A stretch of DNA of 64,000 bases from Schauerella fraxinea (GTDB lineage Bacteria > Pseudomonadota > Gammaproteobacteria > Burkholderiales > Burkholderiaceae_B). The notes under the pieces are model-generated. The model was not told the DNA's origin, did no database searches, and saw nothing but the letters and a program-made list of their open reading frames with translations. Of the stretch, positions 51,628 through 61,200 are shown piece by piece (position 1 is the stretch's first letter; every line of letters begins with the position of its first letter). The position numbers and the translations under genes are program-made. The DNA lies in the NCBI GenBank assembly GCA_030849965.1, contig JAVDKL010000001.1, forward strand, positions 62,001-126,000, read 5' to 3'.

Positions 51628-51698
51628 ACGTTGCAGTGGGATGCCGTAATCGGGTCCCACCTTTGAAACTTGCTGATATCTCGGGAGATTCCTTCATT

Positions 51699-52169
51699 AT
51701 GAACACCACTTTTTCGCTGGCACCGTTGTTTCGCAGTTCCGTCGGTTTCGATCGGTTCAATGACTTGTTCGAATCCGCTTTGCGTAATGAATCGGGCAGC
51801 ACGTATCCGCCCTACAACGTTGAAAAACGCGGCGATGACGACTATCGCATTGTGATTGCGGCAGCCGGCTTCCAGGACGACGATCTGGAATTGCAAGTCG
51901 AGCGCGGCGTGCTTACCGTAAGCGGCGGCCGGCGTGAGAACGGCGACGATCAAGTCACGTATTTGCACCAAGGCATCGCGCAACGCGCCTTCAAATTGTC
52001 GTTCCGCCTGGCCGACCATATCGAGGTCAAGGGCGCCAGCTTGAAGAATGGCCTGCTGCATGTGGATCTGGTGCGCCACGTGCCGGAAGAAGCCAAGCCG
52101 AAGCGCATTCCGATCGGTGGCCAAACGCTCAAGCAACCGCAGCCTGTGCTGGAAAACGCCGCGGCGTAA
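51699..52169 (+). CDS. Small heat-shock protein (Hsp20/alpha-crystallin)
   Basis: ATP-independent holdase chaperone of 156 residues. The N-terminus (APLFRSSVGFDRFNDLFESA) matches the IbpA type, and the alpha-crystallin domain covers about residues 37-130 (YPPYNVEKRGDDDYRIVIAAAGF, LTVSGGRRE, the A-x-x-x-n-GvL element NGLLHVDL). The C-terminal anchoring motif I-x-I appears in KRIPIGG. The start ATG 51699 follows a GGGAGA site. A sigma-32 promoter precedes it and a strong terminator follows, so it is a heat-shock monocistron. Confidence 0.95.
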   Translation: MNTTFSLAPLFRSSVGFDRFNDLFESALRNESGSTYPPYNVEKRGDDDYRIVIAAAGFQDDDLELQVERGVLTVSGGRRENGDDQVTYLHQGIAQRAFKLSFRLADHIEVKGASLKNGLLHVDLVRHVPEEAKPKRIPIGGQTLKQPQPVLENAAA

Positions 52170-52195
52170 TGCCGCACGAGGCTGACCGTTGAAAC

Positions 52196-52230
52196 GCCGG
52201 TTGCTGTCCACGACAGCAACCGGCATTTTT
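52196..52230 (+). terminator. Rho-independent terminator of hsp20
   Basis: A perfect 13-bp GC-rich stem (52196-52208 with 52212-52224), a three-base loop and a T5 run form a textbook intrinsic terminator 26 bp after the Hsp20 stop codon. Confidence 0.93.
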
Positions 52231-52301
52231 CGTTATCTCGCGCACCAGTGCTGGCGTGTGATGCGACGCCCGTCTGCGCATGCGCCATCTATCGCCAACG
52301 G

Positions 52302-52916
52302 TCAATATCCAACCGTGAATCGCGCGCGACGATGCGCGGGCGTTTCGATCTCGTTCACCAGCGCCACGGCATAGTCTTCGAACGAAATGCGGCTACCGTG
52401 TTCGTTGCTCAACAGCGCGTCGCCGCCCAAACGGAAAATGCCGGTGCGGTCGCCCGCAGAGAAGTCGGCCGATGGCGATAGAAACGTCCAGTCGAGTTCG
52501 GGTTCGGCACGCAGCAACTGCAAAAACTCGACGCCTTTGCCCGATTCAGCTTTGTAGATCTCCGGAAAGTCGGGCGTGTCGATCAATGCCACGCCGGGTG
52601 CGACTTCCAGGCTGCCGGCGCCGCCGACGACCAGATAACGTTTGGGCTCGGCTGCTTTCACTGCGGCGATCAGCGTCGCAGCGTCACTCGCCGTGAAGTG
52701 AACCGCGCTGATCACAACATCGTGGCCGCGCAGCAGGGCGGTGAGCCCCGCAGCGTCGTGGACGTCGCCGGCTTTGGGCGTAACACCGGGCAACGCGGCG
52801 ATCTTTTCGACGTTGCGTGCGATGGCGGTGACGAGATAACCGCGATGACTGAGTTCATTGAGGATGCGTGAGCCGGCATTTCCGGATGCACCGATGAGGG
52901 CGACTGAAGCTGTCAT
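52302..52916 (-). CDS. NAD(P)H-binding SDR-like protein (YwnB/Nmra-like)
   Basis: Atypical short-chain dehydrogenase of 204 residues. The Rossmann motif GASGNAGSRIL lies near residue 8, VVISAVHFTA and YLVVGGAGSLEVAPG follow, and the conserved LDWTFLSPSADF lies in the C-terminal half. Such proteins bind NAD(P)H and are often partners of HxlR regulators, as here: hxlR is divergent on the other side of a 305 bp region. The substrate is unknown; a quinone- or flavin-related role is common in relatives. ATG 52916 gives the normal start (MTASVALIGASG). Confidence 0.9.
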   Translation of the reverse strand: MTASVALIGASGNAGSRILNELSHRGYLVTAIARNVEKIAALPGVTPKAGDVHDAAGLTALLRGHDVVISAVHFTASDAATLIAAVKAAEPKRYLVVGGAGSLEVAPGVALIDTPDFPEIYKAESGKGVEFLQLLRAEPELDWTFLSPSADFSAGDRTGIFRLGGDALLSNEHGSRISFEDYAVALVNEIETPAHRRARFTVGY

Positions 52917-53001
52917 GAAGAATTCCTTGTCTGGCAAAAAGCGTTGGGGCCGGGACGGTATGCCGGCGGTCGTGAAACGAATTCATACTTAGCTAACTGA
53001 C

Positions 53002-53104
53002 GAAACGATGGCGCTGTCGCCGGACGCTTGGCAATAGAACGATGGCGCTGTCGCTGGACGCTTGGAAACAGAACGATGGCAATGTGGCTGAACGCTTGAA
53101 AACT
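53002..53104. repeat. Three tandem ~34-bp imperfect repeats upstream of hxlR
   Basis: Units at 53002-53036, 53037-53070 and 53071-53104, each roughly GAACGATGGCG, then CTGTCGC-like sequence, then GGACGCTTGG. The first two are nearly identical and the third is diverged. They fill a third of the 305 bp divergent region between the NAD(P)H-binding protein and hxlR. No spacers separate them, so this is not a CRISPR array. They may be multiple binding sites or a slippage product. Confidence 0.85.
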
Positions 53105-53125
53105 ACGGGTTTCCATGGTTAACCA

Positions 53126-53147
53126 AGTATCTTATGGAAACTATACT
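53126..53147. promoter_or_regulatory. Operator candidate for the HxlR regulator
   Basis: A 22-bp dyad with AGTAT and ATACT arms (53126-53130 and 53143-53147) sits between the tandem repeats and hxlR. HxlR-family proteins bind GTAT/ATAC-type inverted repeats in shared divergent promoters, so autoregulation and control of the divergent gene are likely. Low statistical weight alone. Confidence 0.4.
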
Positions 53148-53221
53148 GAGGGCCTATCGCGTTGTGAAGAACGCACTTTGAGCTCACCTGGTTACCGCCA
53201 GGAAACGGCAGGAGACACACA

Positions 53222-53593
53222 ATGAAGGCTTGGAACGCTTACGCGGCAGATTGTCCTACCCGTTTTGCGCTCGATCGCATCACCGATAAGTGGACGGTAT
53301 TGTTGCTGGGGCTGCTGGCCGATGGACCCCAGCGGTTTAATGCATTGCTGCGCCAGGTATCCGGGCTATCTCAAAAGGTGCTTTCGCAAACGCTCAAACG
53401 GCTCGAACGCGATGGCCTGGTGCACCGCAAAGCATTTGCCACTGTACCGGTAACGGTCGAATACAGCATCACCCCGTTGGGCGCGGCGTTGTCGGGATCG
53501 TTGAAGGCACTGATTGTCTGGGCAGAATCGAATATCGAATCAGTGCTCACGGCGCAGGCCCGATACGATGCAGAAAAAGCGGCGACCGTGTAG
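53222..53593 (+). CDS. HxlR-family transcriptional regulator
   Basis: DUF24/HxlR-type MarR-like winged helix regulator of 123 residues. The N-terminal conserved Cys (ADCPTRFALDRITDKWTVLLL, Cys at residue 11) is the redox or electrophile sensor in many family members. The recognition helix is in LSQKVLSQTLKRLERDGLV, and the wing in VTVEYSITPLGAAL. It is divergent from an NAD(P)H-binding protein gene, its likely target. A GC-rich inverted repeat (53637-53644 with 53656-53663) downstream may end transcription. Confidence 0.94.
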   Translation: MKAWNAYAADCPTRFALDRITDKWTVLLLGLLADGPQRFNALLRQVSGLSQKVLSQTLKRLERDGLVHRKAFATVPVTVEYSITPLGAALSGSLKALIVWAESNIESVLTAQARYDAEKAATV

Positions 53594-53714
53594 GGCGCGA
53601 CATGGGCAGCTCCTGGCTTTCCGTGTGCGGCGATGTCCAGCGGCGGCTCTGCAAGGCCGCTGGGGGCACAATCATTGCTGAACCGGCGTCTTCTTCCCGC
53701 TCTGGAACGACATC

Positions 53715-54839
53715 ATGCCGCTTGCTTTGCAGTCCGCACCGCTCGATATGACGATCCATGCGGTAGCGCTTTATCCTACCCGTCGGATGCCGCCGCACGA
53801 ATTGGCGAGTCACGCCGCCGTTGCCCGGCAGCTCGCCGCATTGCACGGCGTGCCTTTTGCCGGACTGTACGATCCCGGCGCCGAGACAGCCGGCCGGGTG
53901 TACTACGTGCCCACCGGCACCTTGATCGCCGATCCCGAACTCGATGCATTGGCCGTGTCCGATCCTGCGCATCTGTTCGGCGGCCATGTGCCCCATCGTT
54001 TCGTAGCCACGAAAGCCATCACACACCCTTTGATCCATCCAGACGCGCAAGCGCCGCAAGGCTGGTCCAACGCGTTCACCGCGCGCGTGGCGCATGCAAC
54101 ATTGCCCGGCTGGACGGCATTTTGCGAGGCGGACGCTCATGCTGCCTTCAAAGAACTTAGCGCGCGCGGGCCGGTTCGCGTCAAGCCGGTGAACGCCACG
54201 GCAGGGCGCGGGCAGTCGGTCGTGACGGACGCGACCGCTCTGGCCAGCGCGCTGGCTGCTATCGATGCGCGCGAACTGGCCGAGTGTGGCGTGGTGCTGG
54301 AGTTGCATCTTGAGGACGTGATCACCTTCAGTGTGGGACAAGTCGTGGTCGATGGCCTGATCGCCAGCTATGTGGGGACGCAGTGCCTCACGCCCGCCAA
54401 CGATGGCGAGATGGTGTACGGTGGCTCGTCGCTCAATGTGGTGCGCGGCGACTTCGAAGCGCTGTTGAACATTGAGCTGGATCCGCATGAGCGCACGGCC
54501 ATCGAGCAGGCGCGGTGCTACGACGAGGCAGCACACGCCTGTTTCCCCGGCTTTTACGCCTCGCGCCGCAATTACGACATGGTGACCGGGCTGGATGCGG
54601 CCGGCCAGCCATTGAGCGGCGTGCTCGAACAATCCTGGCGCATTGGTGGCGCAAGCGGCGCGGAATTGGCGGCGCTGGTGGCGTTTCGCAAAAACCCCAG
54701 CCTGCACCGCATCCTGGCCACCACCGGCGAACGCTATGGCGTGGCCGCCGAGTGCCCAGCGAATGCAACGATCGTCTACCAAGGCGACGACAGCGAATGC
54801 GGCCCGATGATCAAGTATGTCGTTGTTGAGAATGTATGA
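53715..54839 (+). CDS. ATP-grasp-like protein of the DUF3182 type
   Basis: Protein of 374 residues, which I match to DUF3182 by memory of its length and organisation. ATP-grasp-like elements include a strand and loop VRVKPVNATAGRGQSVV near residue 158, GVVLELHLEDVITFSVGQVVVDG near residue 195 and a C-terminal ASRRNYDMVTGLDAAGQPL with a late WRIGGASGAELAAL, consistent with ATP and metal binding near the end. No reaction is known. The gene overlaps the next by ATGA, and such pairs of DUF3182 with an alpha/beta hydrolase recur, suggesting a ligase and hydrolase acting on one compound. ATG 53715 is the plausible start. Confidence 0.7.
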   Translation: MPLALQSAPLDMTIHAVALYPTRRMPPHELASHAAVARQLAALHGVPFAGLYDPGAETAGRVYYVPTGTLIADPELDALAVSDPAHLFGGHVPHRFVATKAITHPLIHPDAQAPQGWSNAFTARVAHATLPGWTAFCEADAHAAFKELSARGPVRVKPVNATAGRGQSVVTDATALASALAAIDARELAECGVVLELHLEDVITFSVGQVVVDGLIASYVGTQCLTPANDGEMVYGGSSLNVVRGDFEALLNIELDPHERTAIEQARCYDEAAHACFPGFYASRRNYDMVTGLDAAGQPLSGVLEQSWRIGGASGAELAALVAFRKNPSLHRILATTGERYGVAAECPANATIVYQGDDSECGPMIKYVVVENV

Positions 54840-55609
54840 GCACAACCAGTCAAGCCATTGAAATCAATGTTCAGAATGAGGAAATCGCGGGCACTTTCCT
54901 GGCGCCGGGTACACGGCTGCCCGGCGTGCTTTTCGTGCACGGCTGGGGCAGCGGACAAAAAGGCGACATGGCACGCGCCCGCGGTGTGGCGGCGTTGGGT
55001 TGTGTGTGTCTGACGTTCGATCTACGCGGCCACGCCGCCACGCAGGCGCAGCATGGCCGGGTATCGCGCGAAGATAATTACCGCGATGTGGTGGCCGCTT
55101 ACGACATGCTGGCCGCTCACCCTTCGGTGGATCCGGCGGCGATTGCGATTGTGGGCAGCAGCTACGGCGGTTATCTGGCGGCGTTGCTGACCACCCACCG
55201 CCCGGTGAAGTGGCTGGCGCTGCAGGTACCCGCGCTGTATCGCGATGAACACTGGACGATGCCCAAAGGGCAGCTCAACCGCGCCGACTTGACGGCTTAT
55301 CGTCAGACCCATGTGTTGCCGCAGGATAATCGGGCGCTGCGGGCGTGTTCGGCATTTAAAGGCGATGTGCTGATTGTGGAATCGGAGCACGACACCTACG
55401 TGCCGCACCCGGCCATCATGAGTTATCGCGCGGCGTTTCAACAGGCGCATTCGCTCACGCATCGCATCATCGATGGCGCCGATCACGCGCTTTCCACCGA
55501 AGCGTCGCAAGAAGCCTACACATGGATTCTCCTTAATTGGGCAACGGAGATGGTGTCGGGCGCGCGTCTGGGTGGCTTGGGCTACGGCGCCCCGGTTGCC
55601 GCCGCCTGA
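54836..55609 (+). CDS. Alpha/beta hydrolase
   Basis: Cytosolic hydrolase of 257 residues, dienelactone-hydrolase/S9-like. The oxyanion region is LFVHGWGSGQKGDM near residue 32, the nucleophile Ser is in IVGSSYGGYLAAL (GxSxGG) near residue 105, the acid Asp in ESEHDTYVP near residue 187 and the His in DGADHALS near residue 217. The start overlaps the DUF3182 stop (ATGA), so both are translated together. The substrate is probably a carboxylic ester, thioester or small peptide; it cannot be named. Confidence 0.9.
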   Translation: MSTTSQAIEINVQNEEIAGTFLAPGTRLPGVLFVHGWGSGQKGDMARARGVAALGCVCLTFDLRGHAATQAQHGRVSREDNYRDVVAAYDMLAAHPSVDPAAIAIVGSSYGGYLAALLTTHRPVKWLALQVPALYRDEHWTMPKGQLNRADLTAYRQTHVLPQDNRALRACSAFKGDVLIVESEHDTYVPHPAIMSYRAAFQQAHSLTHRIIDGADHALSTEASQEAYTWILLNWATEMVSGARLGGLGYGAPVAAA

Positions 55610-55798
55610 TGGCGCACCCATCACTCGGGAAAATCGGTCAAATCGGCAAAATGGGGCATGTCTTGGGCGTATCACTGAAATACGCTTTGTGTGCCGGACG
55701 CGGATAATAGTGGCCGGAAGCCAAACCGCTGTACCTCGAGAAAATGTAAAACTCCAAGCCCATTGCAGCGCCGGGCGCGTCACGCTTTATTTACCGCC

Positions 55799-56614
55799 AT
55801 GCCCACCATACCTTTATCGCCTCCTTCAGCCAGTGCGCGTACCGGCACCTTGCTGCGAGGACTTGCCGTTCTCGATATTCTCGCCGCCGCCGGCCAGCCG
55901 TTGGGGTTGGCTGAAATCGCCAGCGCGGCCGAGCTGGACTTGAGCACCACCTTGCGGTTGCTGCGTACCTTGGAAGAGGCACAACAAGTGTTGCGCATCG
56001 GCGATGGCAAGCGCTATCTGGCATCGCCCAAAACCTTGCGGCCGCTGCCGCTCTTGCACCCCATCGAACAATTGCGCCGCGAGGCCGATCCGATCCTGCG
56101 CGAACTGGCCGCCAAGGTATCCAAAACGGTGGTGCTTGTGATTTTTCTGGGCGAAGAGCGCCTGGTGGTCGACGTGATGCAGACGGCGGGTTCGCTGAGC
56201 CCTTACTACACCACGTGGCTGCACGGGCCGCTGTATGCCTCGGCCCCGGGCAAGGCGCTGTTGCTGACGATGGATGAGAAGCGCCGCCGCGAGGTCCTTG
56301 GACCCGAGCCGTATGTGACTTATACGACCAGGACCAAGACGTCATGGGCGGCGGTGAGTGCCGATCTCGCCGGCGTCGATCGGGGCGTGGTGCGCGTCGA
56401 AGATGAGTTCTATGACGGCCTGAGCGCCATGGCCGCAAATTTCGTCTCGTGGGACCGGCAACCTGTAGGTTGCATCGCCATCACCGGGCACACGAGCGAT
56501 TTCGACCCGGCTGCCTGCGAGATGATGGCCAATGAGTTGATCAGTTGCGCGCGATTGATGCCGCTGCAAGCCGGATCGCTGAAGGCGCTCGATCAACTGG
56601 TGGGCCGCTGCTGA
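55799..56614 (+). CDS. IclR-family transcriptional regulator
   Basis: Regulator of 271 residues. The N-terminal winged helix-turn-helix covers about residues 15-75 (LLRGLAVLDILAAAGQPLGL, ELDLSTTLRLLRTLEEAQQVLR) and the C-terminal ligand-binding IclR domain starts near residue 85 (LRELAAKVSKTVVLVIFLGEERLVV, GPLYASAPGKALL). ATG 55799 is chosen by family alignment; an upstream in-frame start at 55691 adds a basic low-similarity tail. It is convergent with an MFS transporter gene, a likely but unproven target, 148 bp away with nothing recognisable between. Confidence 0.92.
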   Translation: MPTIPLSPPSASARTGTLLRGLAVLDILAAAGQPLGLAEIASAAELDLSTTLRLLRTLEEAQQVLRIGDGKRYLASPKTLRPLPLLHPIEQLRREADPILRELAAKVSKTVVLVIFLGEERLVVDVMQTAGSLSPYYTTWLHGPLYASAPGKALLLTMDEKRRREVLGPEPYVTYTTRTKTSWAAVSADLAGVDRGVVRVEDEFYDGLSAMAANFVSWDRQPVGCIAITGHTSDFDPAACEMMANELISCARLMPLQAGSLKALDQLVGRC

Positions 56615-56762
56615 CTCGCTGAGTTCGCCATAGCCACCTCGACATTGCCATCGACCTCGACTGACCGACTTTGACGGTGGCTTCGGCGTCAACAGCGACG
56701 TCTAATTCATGCGAGGCGCCGAGCGCCCCTGTCGCCATCCCGTTGCTATTCGGCTGGGCGCG

Positions 56763-58232
56763 TCAGCGCGGCGTGCTCGTCATGGGCGCCGCGATATCTT
56801 CGAGCGAGCGGCGTTCGGCATTGACCGCGAACCGCAGCGCCAGCAAGCCGGCCACGATCACCAGCACCGCGCCGAAGGCGTATCCAGCCGCCACCGCTGT
56901 GGGGCTGCCGCTTTCGATCAGCGCGCCGAACAGAATCGGACCCACGAAACCACCCGCGCCCGTACCCACGGCATAAAACAGCGAGATGGCCAAAGCGCGC
57001 ATTTCGATCGGAAACACTTCGCTCACCGTGAGATAAGCGGAACTCGCCGCGGCCGACGCCAGGAAGAAAACGGCCGACCAGCAGAGCGCCTGGGTGAGGG
57101 CGGTGAGCCAGCCCTCCATGAAGGCCCAGCCTGTGAGCGCCAAACCGATACCCGACACGATATAGGTGAAGGCAATCATCTTGCGCCGGCCGATACGGTC
57201 GAACAACGGGCCGAGGATCAAGGGCCCGAGCACATTGCCGGCCGCAAACGGAAAGATGTAGAGCCCGACGCGATCATCGGCCACGCCATGAAATCGCGTC
57301 AGCACCAGGGCGTAGGTAAAGAAAATGGCGTTGTAGAAGAACGCCTGCGACACCATCAATGCCAAGGCGACCACGCTACGCGTGCGATAGGTGTGCAGCA
57401 GCACATGCACGATATCGGCCATTCTGGGCGCGGCGCGCGCGCCCATCGATACGCCGGCATTCGCCGGCACGGGCGGCAGCGTGCCATGCTCGGCGGCCAC
57501 GCGGCGTTCGATGTCGGCCACGATGGCCTCGGCTTCCTCGGCGCGCCCGTGTGCCAGCAACCAGCGGGGGCTTTCGGGCACATCGCGCCGCACGAGCAAA
57601 ATGGCCACGGCCAGCACCGCACCCAAAATGAACCCGAAGCGCCAGCCCCAGTGCACCGGCATCACCGCCGGATCCAGCACGACCAGGCTCAACCCGGCAC
57701 CCAGTGCGGCACCCACCCAGAAGCTGCCGTTGATCGCCAGGCTGACACGTCCCCGCACGCGAGCAGGCACCAGTTCGTCGATCGCCGAATTGATGGCCGC
57801 GTACTCGCCGCCGATACCCAATCCGGTCACGAAGCGGCACACCGCGAAAAACCAGAAGGCATCGGAAAATGCCGTCGCCAAGGTTGCCGCCATATAAACA
57901 GCCAAGGTGATCAGAAAGAGCTTTTTGCGACCCAGCACATCGGCCAGCCGGCCAAAGAAAAGGGCGCCGACCACGGCGCCTAAGATATATAGCGACCCCG
58001 ACCAGCCCACTTGCGAGGCACTCAGTCCAAGGGTTTCCGGCCGCTCCAGAATGCTGCCGAGCGAGCCCACCAAGGTAACCTCCAGCCCATCGAGAATCCA
58101 AGCGACGCCCAAGGCGATTACCACGCGCCAATGCCATCGCGACCAGGGCAGCCGATCGAGCCGTGCCGGAATGTCGGTCGTCGTGCCGTGTTCTGGCACG
58201 AGGGGAAGCGGTAGCGTCGCGGTGGCGTTCAT
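56763..58232 (-). CDS. MFS transporter, metabolite:H+ symporter type
   Basis: Twelve-TM major facilitator of 489 residues resembling the sugar/aromatic-acid symporter groups. It has DGLEVTLVGSLGSIL in helix 1, ALFFGRLADVLGRKKLFLI (motif A), GIGGEYAAINSAIDELVPARVRGR (motif B region), and a second GPLFDRIGRRKMIAF, with a 50-residue cytoplasmic loop between helices 6 and 7. Relatives carry carboxylates such as niacin, benzoate or shikimate. Its stop lies 148 bp from the IclR gene (convergent). ATG 58232 starts the usual N-terminal polar tail. Confidence 0.9.
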   Translation of the reverse strand: MNATATLPLPLVPEHGTTTDIPARLDRLPWSRWHWRVVIALGVAWILDGLEVTLVGSLGSILERPETLGLSASQVGWSGSLYILGAVVGALFFGRLADVLGRKKLFLITLAVYMAATLATAFSDAFWFFAVCRFVTGLGIGGEYAAINSAIDELVPARVRGRVSLAINGSFWVGAALGAGLSLVVLDPAVMPVHWGWRFGFILGAVLAVAILLVRRDVPESPRWLLAHGRAEEAEAIVADIERRVAAEHGTLPPVPANAGVSMGARAAPRMADIVHVLLHTYRTRSVVALALMVSQAFFYNAIFFTYALVLTRFHGVADDRVGLYIFPFAAGNVLGPLILGPLFDRIGRRKMIAFTYIVSGIGLALTGWAFMEGWLTALTQALCWSAVFFLASAAASSAYLTVSEVFPIEMRALAISLFYAVGTGAGGFVGPILFGALIESGSPTAVAAGYAFGAVLVIVAGLLALRFAVNAERRSLEDIAAPMTSTPR

Positions 58233-58294
58233 GCCTCTGCCACAGCAACCCGGGTGCCCATTCAACGCCGCGTCAGGCCGGCTGTGCCCAGCGA

Positions 58295-61200
58295 TCAGGC
58301 GGCGCTTGCGGCAGGGGTGGGCGTGTCGTCTTCGTCATGCTCGGGGCGCTTCACCCGGAACCACAGTGCATACAGCGCCGGCAGGAACAGCAGGGTCAGG
58401 ATCGTGCCCACCCCGACGCCGCCGATCAGCACAAAGGCCAGCGGCCCCCAGAAGGTCGAAAACGTGAGGGGGATGAACGCCAGCATGGCGGCGACGGCGG
58501 TAAGAATCACCGGGCGCGCGCGCCTGACCGTAGACTCGATGATCGCGTTGTAATCGCTCAACCCGGCCGCCTGATCGTGGTGGATCTGATCGACGAGAAT
58601 CAACGTATTGCGCATCAGAATGCCGGCCAGTCCGATCAGCCCCAGGATGGCATTGAATCCAAACGGCTGGTTGAACAGAAGCAGGGTAGGCACGGCGCCC
58701 ACGAGACCCAGGGGCGCTGTGGCCAGCACCATGAACATCGCGGCAAACGAGCGCACCTGAATCATGATCACGGTGAGCATCGCCAGCAGCATGATGGGAA
58801 ACACCGCTGCCAACGCCTTGTTGGCCTTGCCGCTTTCTTCCACCGATCCGCCGGTATCGATGTGATATCCGGGTGGCAAGCTTGCTTTCAGATCGGCCAG
58901 CAGCGGCAGCACGGCCGCCGTCACGTCAGGCGGCTGCAGGCCATCCCGAATATCGCCTTGCACGGAAATGTAGGTTTCGCGGTCATAGCGTTTGAGCACC
59001 TGATCTTCCATGCGGGTCTCGAAACGCGCCACTTGCTCCAGCGGCACGGTGCGACCGTCCTGCGTGGTGAGGTTGATGCCCTTGAGCGTGCCCAGGGCAT
59101 GGCGCTCTTCGTCGGGGCTGCGCACCAGCACGTCCACGATGCGCAAGCCTTCGCGCACCTGGGTGGCCACGGCGCCGTTCAAGCGCGCCGCCAGTTGCTG
59201 GGCGGCATCGCGCGGCGTCAAGCCGATCAAGCGCAGGCGCTGTTGGTCAAACACCAGTTGCAATGACGGCGTGCGTTCGCCCCAGTCCAGGTGAACGTCG
59301 AAGGTGTCGGGGTGGCGGGAGATGATTTGCCGCGCCTGCTCGGCGATCGTGCGCACATGATCCACGTCCGTACCCATCACTCGGAACACAATCGGATAGG
59401 GCACCGGCGGGCCAAACAGAAACTGACTGACCCGCACCCGGGCCGCCGGAAAGTGGCCGTCGTTGACCATCCGCTGGATCTTGTTCTTCAAGCGATCGCG
59501 CGCCGCTGGATCCGGCGTTTGAATCACCATCTGCGCGTAGGCGGGATTAGGCAATTCCGGATTCAGCGACAGGAAAAACCGCGGCGCGCCCTGGCCGATA
59601 TAGCTGCTCACCCACGTGGTTTCGGGTTCGGCCTGCACCGCCCGTTCGATGGTTTTGGTGAGGTCTTCGGTGGCCGCATAGGCCGAGCCGCTGGGCATGT
59701 ACACATCGACCGTCAACTCCGTGCGATCGGAGTTCGGGAAAAACTGCTTTTCTACTGCGCCCATGCCGACCACGGCCAACGCGAAAATCACGATCACGAT
59801 TGCGGCCGTCAGCCACTTGCGATCGACCGAACGGCGCACCCACCGGCGCAAGCGCTGATAGTTGCGCGTGTTGTAGAGCGCATCGTGGCCGCCGGGGACG
59901 ACCTTGATGTCGGGCAACATCTTCACGCCCATATAGGGGGTGAAAAACACGGCAACCAGCCACGACACGATCAGCGCGAAGCCCACTACCCAGAAAATGT
60001 TGCCGGCATATTCGCCGGCCGACGACTGGGCGAAGCCCACCGGGAAGAACCCGATGATGGTCACGAGCGTGCCCGACAGCATCGGGGCCGCGGTCGCGCT
60101 CCAGGCGTAGGTCGCCGCGGTGATGCGGTCGGCGCCTTCTTCCATTTTCACCACCATCATTTCGATGGCGATGATGGCGTCGTCCACCAGCAAGCCGAGC
60201 GACAGGATGAGTGCGCCCAAGGTGACCCGATCGAATTCGCGGCCGGTGGTGAGCATGATGACGAAGACGGCGGCCAGCGTGAGCGGCACGGCCGCGGCGA
60301 CCACCAGGCCGACGCGCAGGCCCAGGGTGAGCAGGCTCACGATCAGCACCACGGCCAGCGCCATGAAAAACTTCAACATGAATTCGTCGATGGCTTCGTC
60401 GATCACATGCGCTTGATCGGATACCTTCACGAACGACAAGCCCAAGGGCAGTTCGCGCTCGAGCGCGGCGGCTTCCCGATCGAGCGACGCGCCGAGCTTC
60501 AAGCCGTTGAAATGCGGATCCATGATCACGCCCAGCATCAGCGTCGGTTCGCCTTGGTGACGAATCGAGGCGGTGGGCGGATCTTCGTAGCTGCGCCGCA
60601 CGGTCGCGATGTCGCCTACTGTGAGCGTGCGGCCATTGGCTGCGATGGGAATGGCGCGCACACTTTCCACGCCATCAATGGCACCATCCAGGCGCAACTG
60701 CGTGCGGGGCCCTTGCGTTTCGATAAATCCGGCCGACGTCACATCGTTCTGCTTGGCCAGCGCATCCATCAGGTTTTGCGGCGTGATGCCCAGCGTGGCC
60801 AGCCGATCGTTGGCGACCTCGACGATGAGTTTCTGCGGCTGCTCGCCCAGGATATTGACCTTCTGCACACCCTCGATCTTCAGCAACCGCTGGCGCAGCG
60901 TCTCGGCCTGCTGCACCAGTTCGCGATGGGGCAAGCCCGGCGCTTCAAGCGAGAAAAGCGAAAAGTAGACGTCCGAGTACTCGTCGTTGAAGAACGGGCC
61001 TTGCACCCCGCGCGGCAGATAAACCGATTCGTCCTGCAGTTTCTTGCGGATCTGATAAAACTGCTCGCCGACCAGCTTCGGGGGCGTGCTGTCGCGCAGC
61101 ACCACCTTCATCGTCATCGCGCCGGGTCGGGTTACCGTCTCGACCCGGTCGTAATACGTCAGTTCCTGCAGCCGCTTTTCGAGACGGTCGGCCACCTGGT

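Noticed and set aside
53002-53104. CRISPR array in the hxlR region
   Set aside because: The 34-bp units are contiguous without spacers and number only three; no cas genes are present.
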